Shown: positions 56,579 to 64,000 of the stretch, one piece after another
Layout: the number at the start of each line of letters is the position of its first letter
Numbering within the stretch: the first letter of the stretch is position 1
Origin: Streptomyces cadmiisoli
Lineage (GTDB): Bacteria; Actinomycetota; Actinomycetes; Streptomycetales; Streptomycetaceae
Length of the DNA: 64,000 bases
Reading direction: 5' to 3'
Assembly: GCF_003261055.1 (NCBI RefSeq)
Contig: NZ_CP030073.1
Span: forward strand, 558,001 to 622,000
The notes under the pieces: model-generated
What the model was told of the DNA's origin: nothing
Database searches by the model: none
Seen by the model: the letters and a program-made list of their open reading frames with translations, nothing else
Position numbers and translations under genes: made by a program

Positions 56579-56816
56579 AGTCGTTTACCTCGCGCTCGCG
56601 GTCGGTTCGGCGCTCCGTCCGACCCTCCGCTGCAGACGGGGAGTGGACAGAGCCGACGACGGCCTCCCGTACGAGAAGCGGTTGGCCGCTGTATAGACAA
56701 CTCCCCCGTACAACTTGCTGGTTAGGGCGATGCGGCCCGCATCCGACGCGACGACCTAGGGCGATTTGACGTTTGCTTTACCTCACGCTTGGACGGCAGG
56801 AGGCTACGGTGCGTAT

Positions 56817-58097
56817 ATGAACACCACGCGCAACGAAGCTCTTGAAGCGTGGATGGACGAGCACGGATACAGCTCCAACAGTCTGGCTGAAGCCGTGAAC
56901 GGGGCAGTTGAGCGACTGACCGGAAGGCTTGGCGGGCTGGACGGCTCGTCGGTCCGGGACTGGAAGGCGGGCCGAGTCCGATGGCCCAAATCGGCGACCC
57001 GCAGGGCTCTTGAAGAAGTCACCGGCTTACACGCAACCGCCTTGGGGTTCAAACCACGGGACCGGGCTCCATCCAACCCAGCCGCACCGCAGGAGGACCC
57101 CGACATGAAGCGCCGCACCCTCGTCGGCGGCATCGCTGTCGCAGTCGCAGCAGCAGCTCCCGGCCCAGCAGCACCCCGCCGAATCGGTATGAGCGACGTC
57201 GACCGCCTGCAGCGGCGCTTCGCTGAGATCGTTGCAAGCGACCACCGTTACGGTGGTCAGCTCGGTATCGAGCAGCGAGCTGCCGCGCTGGCCGACGAAG
57301 CGCTGAACCTTCAGAACGCCGGCAGCGCGACCCAACGTGTGCGCAGCAACCTCTACGCCTGCGCTGCTTCCTTTCGTTCGTCCGCGATGTGGGCGGCGAT
57401 CGACGGCCGCCGCTACGGCGACGCGCAGGCACACATGCGCGAGGCGCAAGCGCTCGCCGAAATGTCGGGCGAGCAGGCAATCAAATTCCGCATCTGGAGC
57501 CACGCTGGGTCCATGTTCAGGCACATCGGCCGCCCGGCCGATGCCCTCGCCGCAAACGACGTCGCGCGCACACTGCACATCACGCGGCGTGACCCAATGT
57601 TCGCGTCCCTCGGCCTGGCCCGGCAGGCAGCCATTCACGGTGCGGCGCATGACCGCACCGGCACCCGCCGCGCATACGATCAAGCGCAGGACGCCATGCA
57701 ACGTGCGAACCCGGACGACTACCGGCCAGTGTGGCTACTCGCCTTCTACGATCAGGCCGAGCTGGATCAACTCGCGCTCTCCGCCTATCTCGCCCTCGGT
57801 GACTACCCGACTGCCGAGTTCCACGCCCACCGCTGTTTGTCCGCCCTGCGGCCCCACATGCGCCGGTCCCAAGCCATCACCACCACTCGCCTCGCGCACG
57901 CCCAGCTGGCCCAGGGCGACATCGAAGCGGCCACGGCCACTGCGATGAAGGTCCCCTCCGACGCCGCCACCCAGCACCCCCGTGTATCCCGCCTCTTGCA
58001 AGAATTCGGGGCTGCGCTGCGCGCGAAGGCGTCGGACAGCTCCGCTGTGGAGACCTGGACCGCGCACACCCACGACGCCTGGAGGGCGGCCACATGA
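56817..58097 (+). CDS. XRE-like regulator with TPR-type C-terminal domain
   Basis: 426 residues. The N-terminal 75 residues resemble a helix-turn-helix of Streptomyces XRE-type regulators (SNSLAEAVNGAVERL, SSVRDWKAGRVRWP). A variable linker with a hydrophobic stretch (TLVGGIAVAVAAAAPGPAAP) follows. The rest is helical with TPR-like repeats (AAFRSSAMW-like and ALADEALNLQNAGSATQRV segments; LDQLALSAYLALGDYPTAEF). A TTA leucine codon at 57027-57029 makes it a candidate bldA-dependent gene. ATG 56817 is preceded by AGGAGG 12 nt upstream. The stop overlaps the GNAT gene (ATGA). Its role is probably local regulation together with the divergent HATPase protein. Confidence 0.8.
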   Translation: MNTTRNEALEAWMDEHGYSSNSLAEAVNGAVERLTGRLGGLDGSSVRDWKAGRVRWPKSATRRALEEVTGLHATALGFKPRDRAPSNPAAPQEDPDMKRRTLVGGIAVAVAAAAPGPAAPRRIGMSDVDRLQRRFAEIVASDHRYGGQLGIEQRAAALADEALNLQNAGSATQRVRSNLYACAASFRSSAMWAAIDGRRYGDAQAHMREAQALAEMSGEQAIKFRIWSHAGSMFRHIGRPADALAANDVARTLHITRRDPMFASLGLARQAAIHGAAHDRTGTRRAYDQAQDAMQRANPDDYRPVWLLAFYDQAELDQLALSAYLALGDYPTAEFHAHRCLSALRPHMRRSQAITTTRLAHAQLAQGDIEAATATAMKVPSDAATQHPRVSRLLQEFGAALRAKASDSSAVETWTAHTHDAWRAAT

Positions 58098-58642
58098 CCA
58101 CGGCACCCACGACCGACCTGCGTACCTTCACCGATCTGGAACCAATCCGCGGCGACGTGATCAATGTGTACGCCGACGTGCGTACTCCGCTGCTGCACCT
58201 GCCGAACTATGCGATCACCGCTTTCGGTGAACGTCTGGACCGGCACGGCGCCGAACCCGGTTTCGTCGTCGTCCTTGCCTACGCCGACGGTCATCCGGTC
58301 GGCTACGCCTACGGCAACCGCATCGAGCACGGCGACCGGTACTGGCAGCGCACCGCCCCAGAACCAGCGGAGCAGTACACCAACCGTCCGGCCGCAGCTC
58401 TGAAGGAGATCGGCGTACGGCCTGCTTGGCGGAAAACGGGAACCGCCCGGCGCATGCACGACGCTTTCCTGGCCACGCGCGACGAGTCGTACGCAACGCT
58501 CATGGTCAACCCAGCAGCCGGTGACGGGAAAGTGCACGCCCTCTATCGAACGTGGGGATACGAAGACATCGGGCACAGCCAGCCGTCACCGGCCTCACCC
58601 GTGCTCGCCGTGATGATCCGCGCCATATCTCGCCCGGCATGA
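58094..58642 (+). CDS. GNAT-family N-acetyltransferase
   Basis: 182 residues. The acetyl-CoA-binding region is seen as LKEIGVRPAWRKTGTARRMH, with the R/Q-x-x-G-x-G/A pattern slightly altered, and the late strand ALYRTWGYEDIGHSQPS is typical of GNAT C-termini. It is coupled to the XRE-like gene by a 4-bp overlap. The acceptor is unknown. It may act on a small molecule or a protein within this regulatory locus. Confidence 0.82.
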   Translation: MTTAPTTDLRTFTDLEPIRGDVINVYADVRTPLLHLPNYAITAFGERLDRHGAEPGFVVVLAYADGHPVGYAYGNRIEHGDRYWQRTAPEPAEQYTNRPAAALKEIGVRPAWRKTGTARRMHDAFLATRDESYATLMVNPAAGDGKVHALYRTWGYEDIGHSQPSPASPVLAVMIRAISRPA

Positions 58643-58684
58643 GCCGGTCCCGGCGCTGAATCCGTTGAGCGGGCGTAATACGGA

Positions 58685-59542
58685 TCAGACAGCCCCGGCC
58701 AGCGTTTCGAAGGCCTCGTCGTCCAGCTGGATGGCTGCCGCGCCGACGTTGTCCTCCAGATGCGCCACGCTCGACGTACCCGGGATCGGAAGCATGACCG
58801 GCGAGCGCTTGAGAAGCCAGGCGAGGGCGAGCTGGGACGGGGAGGCGCCGTACTGCTGGGACAACGCTACGAGCGGGCCCTCCGGACCGGCGAGCTCACC
58901 CGTGGCCAACGGGAACCAGGGGATGAAGCCGATGCCCTGCTCGGTGGAGTAGTCCAGCAGGTCCTCGGCCGTGCGGTTGGCTACGTTGTACAGGTTCTGC
59001 ACCGTGACGATGTCGGCGATGCGCGCCGCGGCCTTCACTTGGTCGACAACGACCTCGCTGAGACCGATGTAGCGGATCTTGCCCTCTTCCTGAAGCTTCT
59101 TCAGCTCGCCGATCTGATCCTCCAGCGGCACGGTGGGGTCGATACGGTGCAACTGGAAGAGATCGATACGGTCGACGCCGAGGTGGCGCAGGCTGAGCTC
59201 GGCCTGCTGTCGCAGATACTCCGGCCTTCCCAGGGGGATCCACTGGTCCGGCCCCTGCCGGGTGAACCCGGCCTTGGTCGCAATGACCAGGTGGTCGGGG
59301 TAGGGGTGCAGAGCCCGTTTGATCAGGAGCTCGGCGACGAATGGACCGTAGGAGTCGGCAGTGTCGATGAAGTTCACACCCAAGTCGACCGCACGGCGCA
59401 GGACCCGGACCGCCTCTTCGGGATCCTTCGGTTCGCCCCACACACCAGGGCCGGTCAGTTGCATCGAGCCGAAACCGAGACGGGTGAGCGTCAGATTACC
59501 CAGCGGGAAGGTGCCGCTCGCGCCGGCCGGAGTGTTGTTCAT
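58685..59542 (-). CDS. Aldo/keto reductase
   Basis: 285 residues with the family pattern: NLTLTRLGFGSMQLTG, the catalytic GVNFIDTADSYGP (Asp, Tyr), HLVIATKAGF (Lys), DRIDLFQLHRIDP (His), and the cofactor-binding end IPGTSSVAHLEDNVGAA. It should be an NADPH-dependent oxidoreductase of the (alpha/beta)8 family. ATG 59542 has GGAGG 5 nt upstream. It is convergent with the GNAT gene (42 bp). No link to the biosynthetic cluster is visible. Confidence 0.92.
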   Translation of the reverse strand: MNNTPAGASGTFPLGNLTLTRLGFGSMQLTGPGVWGEPKDPEEAVRVLRRAVDLGVNFIDTADSYGPFVAELLIKRALHPYPDHLVIATKAGFTRQGPDQWIPLGRPEYLRQQAELSLRHLGVDRIDLFQLHRIDPTVPLEDQIGELKKLQEEGKIRYIGLSEVVVDQVKAAARIADIVTVQNLYNVANRTAEDLLDYSTEQGIGFIPWFPLATGELAGPEGPLVALSQQYGASPSQLALAWLLKRSPVMLPIPGTSSVAHLEDNVGAAAIQLDDEAFETLAGAV

Positions 59543-59869
59543 GTTTCCTCCCGAACCGAACAGTAGGCCCAGTCTATTTCTCCTTCTCCGGATAGGCGCG
59601 GCAACCCATATCAGGCGCCCTTGAGCCATGGCTGGACCGGCGATCACAAGCTCGGTGCAGCCCGCACGGATCCTGCCGGTGAGCGTGGTGGTCTACGCCC
59701 TTGATAGGGAGAAGCCATCAATAGTCTTCAGCAACAAGACGCAGTCCCTGCTGTTCGGTATTCTATGTCGCCGCAACTTCCGTCGGCCCTGTCCAGGTCG
59801 CTCTGGCAACCAGTTCCTGCCCCGGATCACGATCGGAAGAGGCAAAGCTGCTGACAAAGCGCAGCCTCC
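59543..59869. other. Intergenic region upstream of aldo/keto reductase
   Basis: 327 bp without a supported gene. It lies between two minus-strand genes and should contain the reductase promoter. An AT-richer patch (59695-59765) is the likeliest place, but no convincing -10/-35 pair or repeat was found. Confidence 0.4.
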
Positions 59870-60634
59870 TCAGTTCTTGCGGGCGGTGACCAGAGCGAAG
59901 GAGAGAAGCTCCCCGCCATCGGCGGTGAGCATGTCGATGACCGGCCCGTTCATGCGCCCGCCGTCGGGCTGATGCGCGGCCCCCGCCCGGGCCCACAGCA
60001 GCCAATCCCGCCAGGCGTCTTTCTGCAGCCTCGCGGACGTGACGTCCACCAGCTCCGTTATCTCCCATTGAAAGCGCCACCACTCCGCTGTGTGCCAGGC
60101 GATCGCCTCCCAGCCGACCACCTCTTTGATATGGGGCGGAATGACCCCGAGCTCGCGGATCTCACGCTTCATGGCAGGCGTGGCCATGCCCAACTGCCCG
60201 CCAGGACGGAGAAAGCGCACCAGGTACGGCAGATAGCTGTCCGCCGTTCCGAAGTACTCGAACGCGTCGACGCTCACGATGGCGTCGAAGCTCTCCTCCT
60301 CGAACGGCAAGGCGTGCGCCTCCGCTCGCACGGCCTCCACCTCATGGCTCACACCCGCGTCGGCGAAGACGGCTGCCGCCTCCTCGGGTGCGGTCCACAA
60401 ATCGGCCGCGACGACCCGGACGCCGAATTCGCGGGCCAGGAACACCGACGTGGCGCCCTTGCCGGAACCGAGGTCGAGAATGCGCATTCCTGGTCGTAGG
60501 TCAAGGTCTTGCGCGAGGTCCTCCAGCAGCCACAACGGATTCGGCCCCATGTCGAGGTCGAGCAACCAGGCGGGGTCGTAGCGGGAAGAACGCGGATAGC
60601 GGTCCGGACGTACGAGATCGCTCAAGGCAGTCAT
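59870..60634 (-). CDS. SAM-dependent methyltransferase
   Basis: 254 residues. Class I methyltransferase motif I is ILDLGSGKGATSVFLA, with acidic AADLWTAPEE (motif II), VSVDAFEYFGTADSYL (motif IV) and FLRPGGQLGMATPA (motif V). It resembles small-molecule methyltransferases of the UbiE/cyclopropane-synthase-like group. The substrate is unknown. ATG 60634 (MTALSDLVRPDRY) is preferred; GTG 60661 upstream is in frame, and neither has a strong Shine-Dalgarno. Confidence 0.88.
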   Translation of the reverse strand: MTALSDLVRPDRYPRSSRYDPAWLLDLDMGPNPLWLLEDLAQDLDLRPGMRILDLGSGKGATSVFLAREFGVRVVAADLWTAPEEAAAVFADAGVSHEVEAVRAEAHALPFEEESFDAIVSVDAFEYFGTADSYLPYLVRFLRPGGQLGMATPAMKREIRELGVIPPHIKEVVGWEAIAWHTAEWWRFQWEITELVDVTSARLQKDAWRDWLLWARAGAAHQPDGGRMNGPVIDMLTADGGELLSFALVTARKN

Positions 60635-60708
60635 GAGCACGAACCCAAGCCGATCGCCCACGTCGGCACAACCCGATTACGGGTCACCGCCCTCGTCCGC
60701 GGCCCTTC

Positions 60709-60738
60709 GGCCCCGGGGACGGTCGAGTCTCCGGGGCC
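60709..60738 (-). terminator. Hairpin after small secreted protein gene
   Basis: Arms GGCCCCGGGGAC (60709-60720) and GTCTCCGGGGCC (60727-60738) pair with one mismatch around a 6-nt loop, just past the stop at 60749 on the minus strand. Confidence 0.6.
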
Positions 60739-60748
60739 TGTCGGCGCG

Positions 60749-61093
60749 TCAGCTGAAGATGACCGACCGCACCTTCAGCCGCTCAGACCCGCCGCCCGTC
60801 TGCGGGCGCAGGGTGAAGGAGTCGCCCTCACAGTTCGGCTCGGTGAAGACCAATGCCCAGGCGTCCGTGCGGTTCTTCGGTGAATGGCCGGGCTGGGGGT
60901 TCTCCTGGCCGACGCCGGGAAGATTCAGGCACTGGCCGCTGGGCGGGTTGTTGAGAAAGCCGCTGGCCTCGCTGCCCTCCACGGTCACGTAGTCGTAGCG
61001 GAACTGGCCTGACGCGGCTGATGCGGACGTAGGGACGGCGGCGAGGAGCAAGGCGGCACCGAGAACGGCGGTGAAGGCGGAGCAACGACGCAT
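60749..61093 (-). CDS. Small secreted protein
   Basis: 114 residues: a signal peptide (MRRCSAFTAVLGAALLLAAV, cleavage likely after SASA), then a mature domain of about 86 residues with two cysteines (GQCLNLPG, EPNCEGDSFTLRP) that may form a disulfide. The pattern GFLNNPPSGQCLNLPGVG is seen in small exported actinobacterial proteins of unknown function. The gene is monocistronic with a terminator hairpin downstream. Confidence 0.8.
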   Translation of the reverse strand: MRRCSAFTAVLGAALLLAAVPTSASAASGQFRYDYVTVEGSEASGFLNNPPSGQCLNLPGVGQENPQPGHSPKNRTDAWALVFTEPNCEGDSFTLRPQTGGGSERLKVRSVIFS

Positions 61094-61330
61094 CGATCGG
61101 TCTTTCTGCTGGTGGGAAGGTTGCCGCGGCCATTTCTGCCCGCTGAGCGGGTCCGCATCCGCGCATCACACGAACGGATGGCGCGGAAACGACCCTGCAC
61201 CCCCCGAACGGCGTCATGACCCGCCCGTACGCCTCGCCGCACCATCGCGTCAGGTCCGACGTGACCTCAGCGCCCTCACCTGCAAGAGGCAGGCAATCGC
61301 ATATCCCCGGGAAACCGAGACCTGACGCAA

Positions 61331-61717
61331 TCAGAAGCGGCCCTCGACCGATGCATACAGCCTGTCCACACTGCGCCGGGTGCCGTCACCCCCGCCCATG
61401 AAGTTCGTACGGGGATTCAGACGGAACGTGCTGCCGTCCGCACGGCGAACGCGAACGTACGTATTGCCGGTGTACATGCCCTGCATGTGCAACTCTCTGG
61501 GCCTGTCTCCGAGCGCCACCTCGTCGAGCGGATCGGCCCACAGGAGCCCTTTGTCCCGAACCGACCAATAGGCGCTCTTGACCAGGAGTACCCGGCGTTC
61601 GGTCACCCCGAGGACCGCGCGGCGCCACCCGGCGCCGAGGTACACGGAGAGCGCCACCTTGACTGTCTCTTTGCGCAGGTACGGGTGCAGGACCCGCTTC
61701 AGCTCGGACTCGCTCAT
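61331..61717 (-). CDS. PH-domain-like (YokE/bPH-type) small protein
   Basis: 128 residues with no membrane segment. The pattern VLGVTERRVLLVKSAYWSV, then LDEVALGDRPRELHMQGMYT and VRVRRADGSTFRLNP, matches short bacterial pleckstrin-like domains (beta-strand-rich, one C-terminal helix). The function in the cell is not known. ATG 61717 is preceded by GGAGGG at a good distance. Confidence 0.7.
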   Translation of the reverse strand: MSESELKRVLHPYLRKETVKVALSVYLGAGWRRAVLGVTERRVLLVKSAYWSVRDKGLLWADPLDEVALGDRPRELHMQGMYTGNTYVRVRRADGSTFRLNPRTNFMGGGDGTRRSVDRLYASVEGRF

Positions 61718-61793
61718 GACGACCCTCCGTCGGTGGTGCGCACGTACCTGGCACAGTGCCGCGCCTGAGTGCACACCCTCACCGTCGTGCGTA

Positions 61794-62045
61794 CTACGAC
61801 GGGCAACGGTCGCGAGACACCTCCAGCAAATTACCGGACTCACCCGTGGCCCGCACCACCTTCGCATCATCCCTCAAGGGCAACTCGGGTCCACAGTAGG
61901 TGAGTTGGAGACCGGGTGTATCGGGGTCAGGGTGCGTGCGCGCGCACAAACACGACAGCAGGGCCTCCCGGAACTGCTCGGTTCGGTTCGCACCTCCGAG
62001 CTGCCAAGGGGCCCTGCCGTCATGCCGCGAACCGTGGAACATCAT
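61794..62045 (-). CDS. Possible small hypothetical protein
   Basis: 83 residues (WQLGGANRTEQFREALLSCL, LTYCGPELPLRDDAKVVRAT, SGNLLEVSRDRCPS) with moderately GC-rich third codon positions, so it could be real. It shows no known domain and no clear Shine-Dalgarno. If not real, the 383 bp from 61718 to 62100 hold no gene. Confidence 0.35.
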   Translation of the reverse strand: MMFHGSRHDGRAPWQLGGANRTEQFREALLSCLCARTHPDPDTPGLQLTYCGPELPLRDDAKVVRATGESGNLLEVSRDRCPS

Positions 62046-62100
62046 CCGACCTGGATCCCTGCTCGATCCCCCCGGTCCAAGGTCGGTTCAACAGGGCTTC

Positions 62101-62622
62101 TCAGTAGCTGGCGGTCTGCCCGCTGTACTGATAGCCGGGGCTCGTGTCGCAGTGGGCCTTGACGTACGCCGTCACGCCCGCGTCATACACGGTGTTCGAC
62201 CACACGGTGGCGTTCGTGGCCCCGAACGCGGGCTTGCGCGAGTACTCCTGGCCGTCCGAGTTGCGGTGCACGGTGACGGTGCAGCCGCCCTGGTCGGCGT
62301 CGGTACCCCAAGCGCCGGTCAGGCGTCCCCACACGGTCCGGCAGCTCGAGCTGTAGCGGAGCTCGAGCAACGGACCGTTCAAGGCGCCGTCGTAGCTGCG
62401 CTTCAGGCGCGTGGAGTAGATCGTCTGCCCGTCGTTGCCGCACGACGCGGCGAGGACATCGGGGTCCTTGTTGTCGCAGTTGGACGAAGTCCCGGTCTGC
62501 CCGGAGTACCAGGAGCAGGTGGCGGCCGCCTGGGCGGGTGTCGCCAGACCGACCCATGCGACACCTGTCACCGCCGTCATGGTCAGCGCGCTCAGCAACG
62601 CCTTGACACGCAGTCGCTCCAC
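62101..62622 (-). CDS. Secreted DUF2690-type protein
   Basis: 173 residues. A signal peptide (LLSALTMTAVTGVAWVGLAT, cleavage after AQA) is followed by a cysteine-rich mature domain (SSNCDNKDPDVLAASCG, LRYSSSCRTVWGRLTGAW, GGCTVTVHRNSDG). The YSSSCRTVWGR segment is characteristic of DUF2690 proteins, which are exported and of unknown role. It is divergent from the winged-helix regulator that follows. Confidence 0.85.
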   Translation of the reverse strand: MERLRVKALLSALTMTAVTGVAWVGLATPAQAAATCSWYSGQTGTSSNCDNKDPDVLAASCGNDGQTIYSTRLKRSYDGALNGPLLELRYSSSCRTVWGRLTGAWGTDADQGGCTVTVHRNSDGQEYSRKPAFGATNATVWSNTVYDAGVTAYVKAHCDTSPGYQYSGQTASY

Positions 62623-62742
62623 GGAAATCCCCCTTCTGTCATCGTCCGCGAATGCGGAACGCGGCTATCTTGTCAGCCGGCCCCGGCGGGCCCCAGACTC
62701 TGCGAGCAGGCTCGAAGTGTGCAGGCCACGAGGGGGAATTCA

Positions 62743-63804
62743 TTGCTCCGGATCCACTTCACCGAGGTCGATCTGGCCCGGACGCGCCTGGCGTCCCGCC
62801 CCGACCCGCTGTGGGAGATCGCATCGAGCCTGCATCGCTTCCAGACCCGCCGCGGCAAGTGGGCGTACTCCGCCTGGTACCGGTCCGCGGCGCACCGGCT
62901 GACCGAGTCCGGCCTCGCGCCCACGGTGAAGTCCCTGCTCCTCCCCGCCTTCCCGCGCGCGGCGTACTACCCCGATTTCCTGACACCCCCGGAGTCCCAG
63001 GAAGGACTGTCGGCCGGCCTCGAGGCGATCCTGGCGACACCCCGGGACCGCGTGCTCCGCGAGGTGGCCATGGTCGCCGACGCCGCGCACCACCCCTGGC
63101 TGCCGCGCCTCGCCGAGCCGGAGCAGCGCAGGATGCTGGCCGACGCCCTGCGGGCGTACCACGAGACGGCCATAAAGCCGTACGAGGAGAAGATGCAGGC
63201 CCGCATCGACGCCGACCGGGCCGTACGGGCCCGCGCCTTCCTCGACGGCGGCGCCGAGGGCCTGCTGTCCAGCTTCGCGCCGCGCATGAACTGGCGGCCC
63301 CCGGTGCTGGAGGTGGAGCACCACATGGTGGGCGGGGACCTGCATCTGAACGGCCGGGGCCTTGTCCTCCTGCCGTGCTACTTCATCTGGCACAGCCCGG
63401 TGACCTTTGCGGACCCCGGCCTCCCCCCGGTGCTCGTTTACCCTCTGCTCCACAAGGCTCCGCCCGACGCGGCGGACGGCGGCGGGCAACCCGCGCTCGA
63501 CACGCTGCTCGGACGCACACGGACGGCGGTCCTGCTCGCGTCCGCGCACGGCGCGACCTCGACCGAGGCCGCCAGAGCGGCGGGGGTGTCGCCGACCACC
63601 GCCAGCTTCCACACCCGCGCCCTGCGCGACGCGGGGCTCATCGCGAGCGAGCGCGTGGCCGCCCACGTGCTGCACACGCTCACCCCGCTGGGGGCGGCGC
63701 TGCTGCGCGAGGCGGGACGGGGCCCCCGGCCTGATCCGGTCGCCACTGCGCTCGCCCCCGCGGACGCCGGCGGCGGCACCGCTCGGATGGCGCCCCACCC
63801 CTAA
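62743..63804 (+). CDS. Winged-helix (ArsR-type) transcriptional regulator
   Basis: 353 residues. The N-terminal part (LRIHFTEVDLARTRLASRPD) and long middle region are those of the large Streptomyces ArsR-like regulators. The C-terminal winged helix is seen as SAHGATSTEAARAAGVSPTT, ASFHTRALRDAGLIASER and HVLHTLTPLGAALLREA. The TTG start at 62743 is chosen for its AGGGGG Shine-Dalgarno 6 nt upstream; GTG 62719 is an in-frame alternative. The target is unknown. Confidence 0.85.
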   Translation: MLRIHFTEVDLARTRLASRPDPLWEIASSLHRFQTRRGKWAYSAWYRSAAHRLTESGLAPTVKSLLLPAFPRAAYYPDFLTPPESQEGLSAGLEAILATPRDRVLREVAMVADAAHHPWLPRLAEPEQRRMLADALRAYHETAIKPYEEKMQARIDADRAVRARAFLDGGAEGLLSSFAPRMNWRPPVLEVEHHMVGGDLHLNGRGLVLLPCYFIWHSPVTFADPGLPPVLVYPLLHKAPPDAADGGGQPALDTLLGRTRTAVLLASAHGATSTEAARAAGVSPTTASFHTRALRDAGLIASERVAAHVLHTLTPLGAALLREAGRGPRPDPVATALAPADAGGGTARMAPHP

Positions 63805-64000
63805 GGGCTACCGCCGCGCCCCTCGACCCGCGCCGGGGCGTCTGCCACGTCACCGGATCGACAACGCCCACAGCTTCGAGGATGCGGGCGCAGCGGTGGT
63901 CGATGAGCAATCCGCGCTGGTCCACGGCCTGGTCGGAGGTGCTCCGGCCCTCCTCACCCGCGCCGCGCTGCCCGATCGCCAGGGCAGGATCCAGGCCGAC
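63805..64000. other. Unresolved right edge
   Basis: 196 bp at the end of the window. A minus-strand frame stays open from the edge (DHRCARILEAVGVVDPVTWQ), but it is too short and too unfamiliar to call. No repeat or RNA gene is seen. Confidence 0.3.

Noticed and set aside
59628..59972. Plus-strand frame upstream of the aldo/keto reductase
   Set aside because: No domain, poor codon pattern and overlap with the methyltransferase gene on the other strand.

Overview
High G+C, strong GC bias at third codon positions, GTG/ATG starts with 4-bp stop/start overlaps, and family content (MbtH, MMPL, DrrA-type ABC, LuxR-type two-component system, XRE plus anti-sigma ATPase loci, DUF2690) point to a Streptomyces or close actinomycete chromosome. 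No tRNA, rRNA, CRISPR or transposase was seen.

Left flank (1-9997): the 3' part of a voltage-gated cation channel; a secreted esterase pseudogene that has lost its catalytic-serine segment; a histidine kinase / response regulator / ABC-2 transporter operon (1726-5334, minus); an ArsR-like regulator, small membrane protein and MMPL exporter (5531-8566, plus); then a scar of gene remnants (8597-9402) and a small anchored exported protein.

Core (10071-49399): a hybrid NRPS/PKS cluster in four transcription units. (1) Minus 16241 to 10071: Rossmann dehydrogenase, free-standing A-PCP, a KS-only protein with an altered active site, and a DUF6002-like protein, all joined by short overlaps. (2) Plus 16510 to 28040: a LanB-type (lantibiotic dehydratase N-terminal) protein, an A-T-C-T NRPS and a KS-AT-KR-DH-ACP PKS. 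(3) Minus 47118 to 28059: a four-module NRPS (C-A-T / C-A-T-E / C-A-T / C-A-T-TE), MbtH, an ABC ATPase and permease, and a second LanB-type protein. (4) Plus 47315 to 49399: a B12-type radical SAM enzyme. A plausible order is A-T-C-T, then PKS, then four-module NRPS with TE release. That gives a peptide with one malonyl-derived unit and one D-residue, possibly using a building block made by unit 1. Each assembly-line unit carries its own LanB-type protein, yet the window shows no precursor peptide, LanC or glutamate-elimination domain. This is the strongest candidate for unusual biology here. No cluster-specific regulator is visible.

Right flank (49403-64000): a terminator between convergent genes, a large secreted subtilase, an ECF sigma factor with a four-helix membrane protein, a regulatory locus (Cys-rich protein, small protein, HATPase anti-sigma-like protein, XRE regulator with a TTA codon, GNAT), an aldo/keto reductase, a SAM methyltransferase, small secreted or PH-domain proteins, and a winged-helix ArsR-type regulator. 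The last 200 bp are unresolved.
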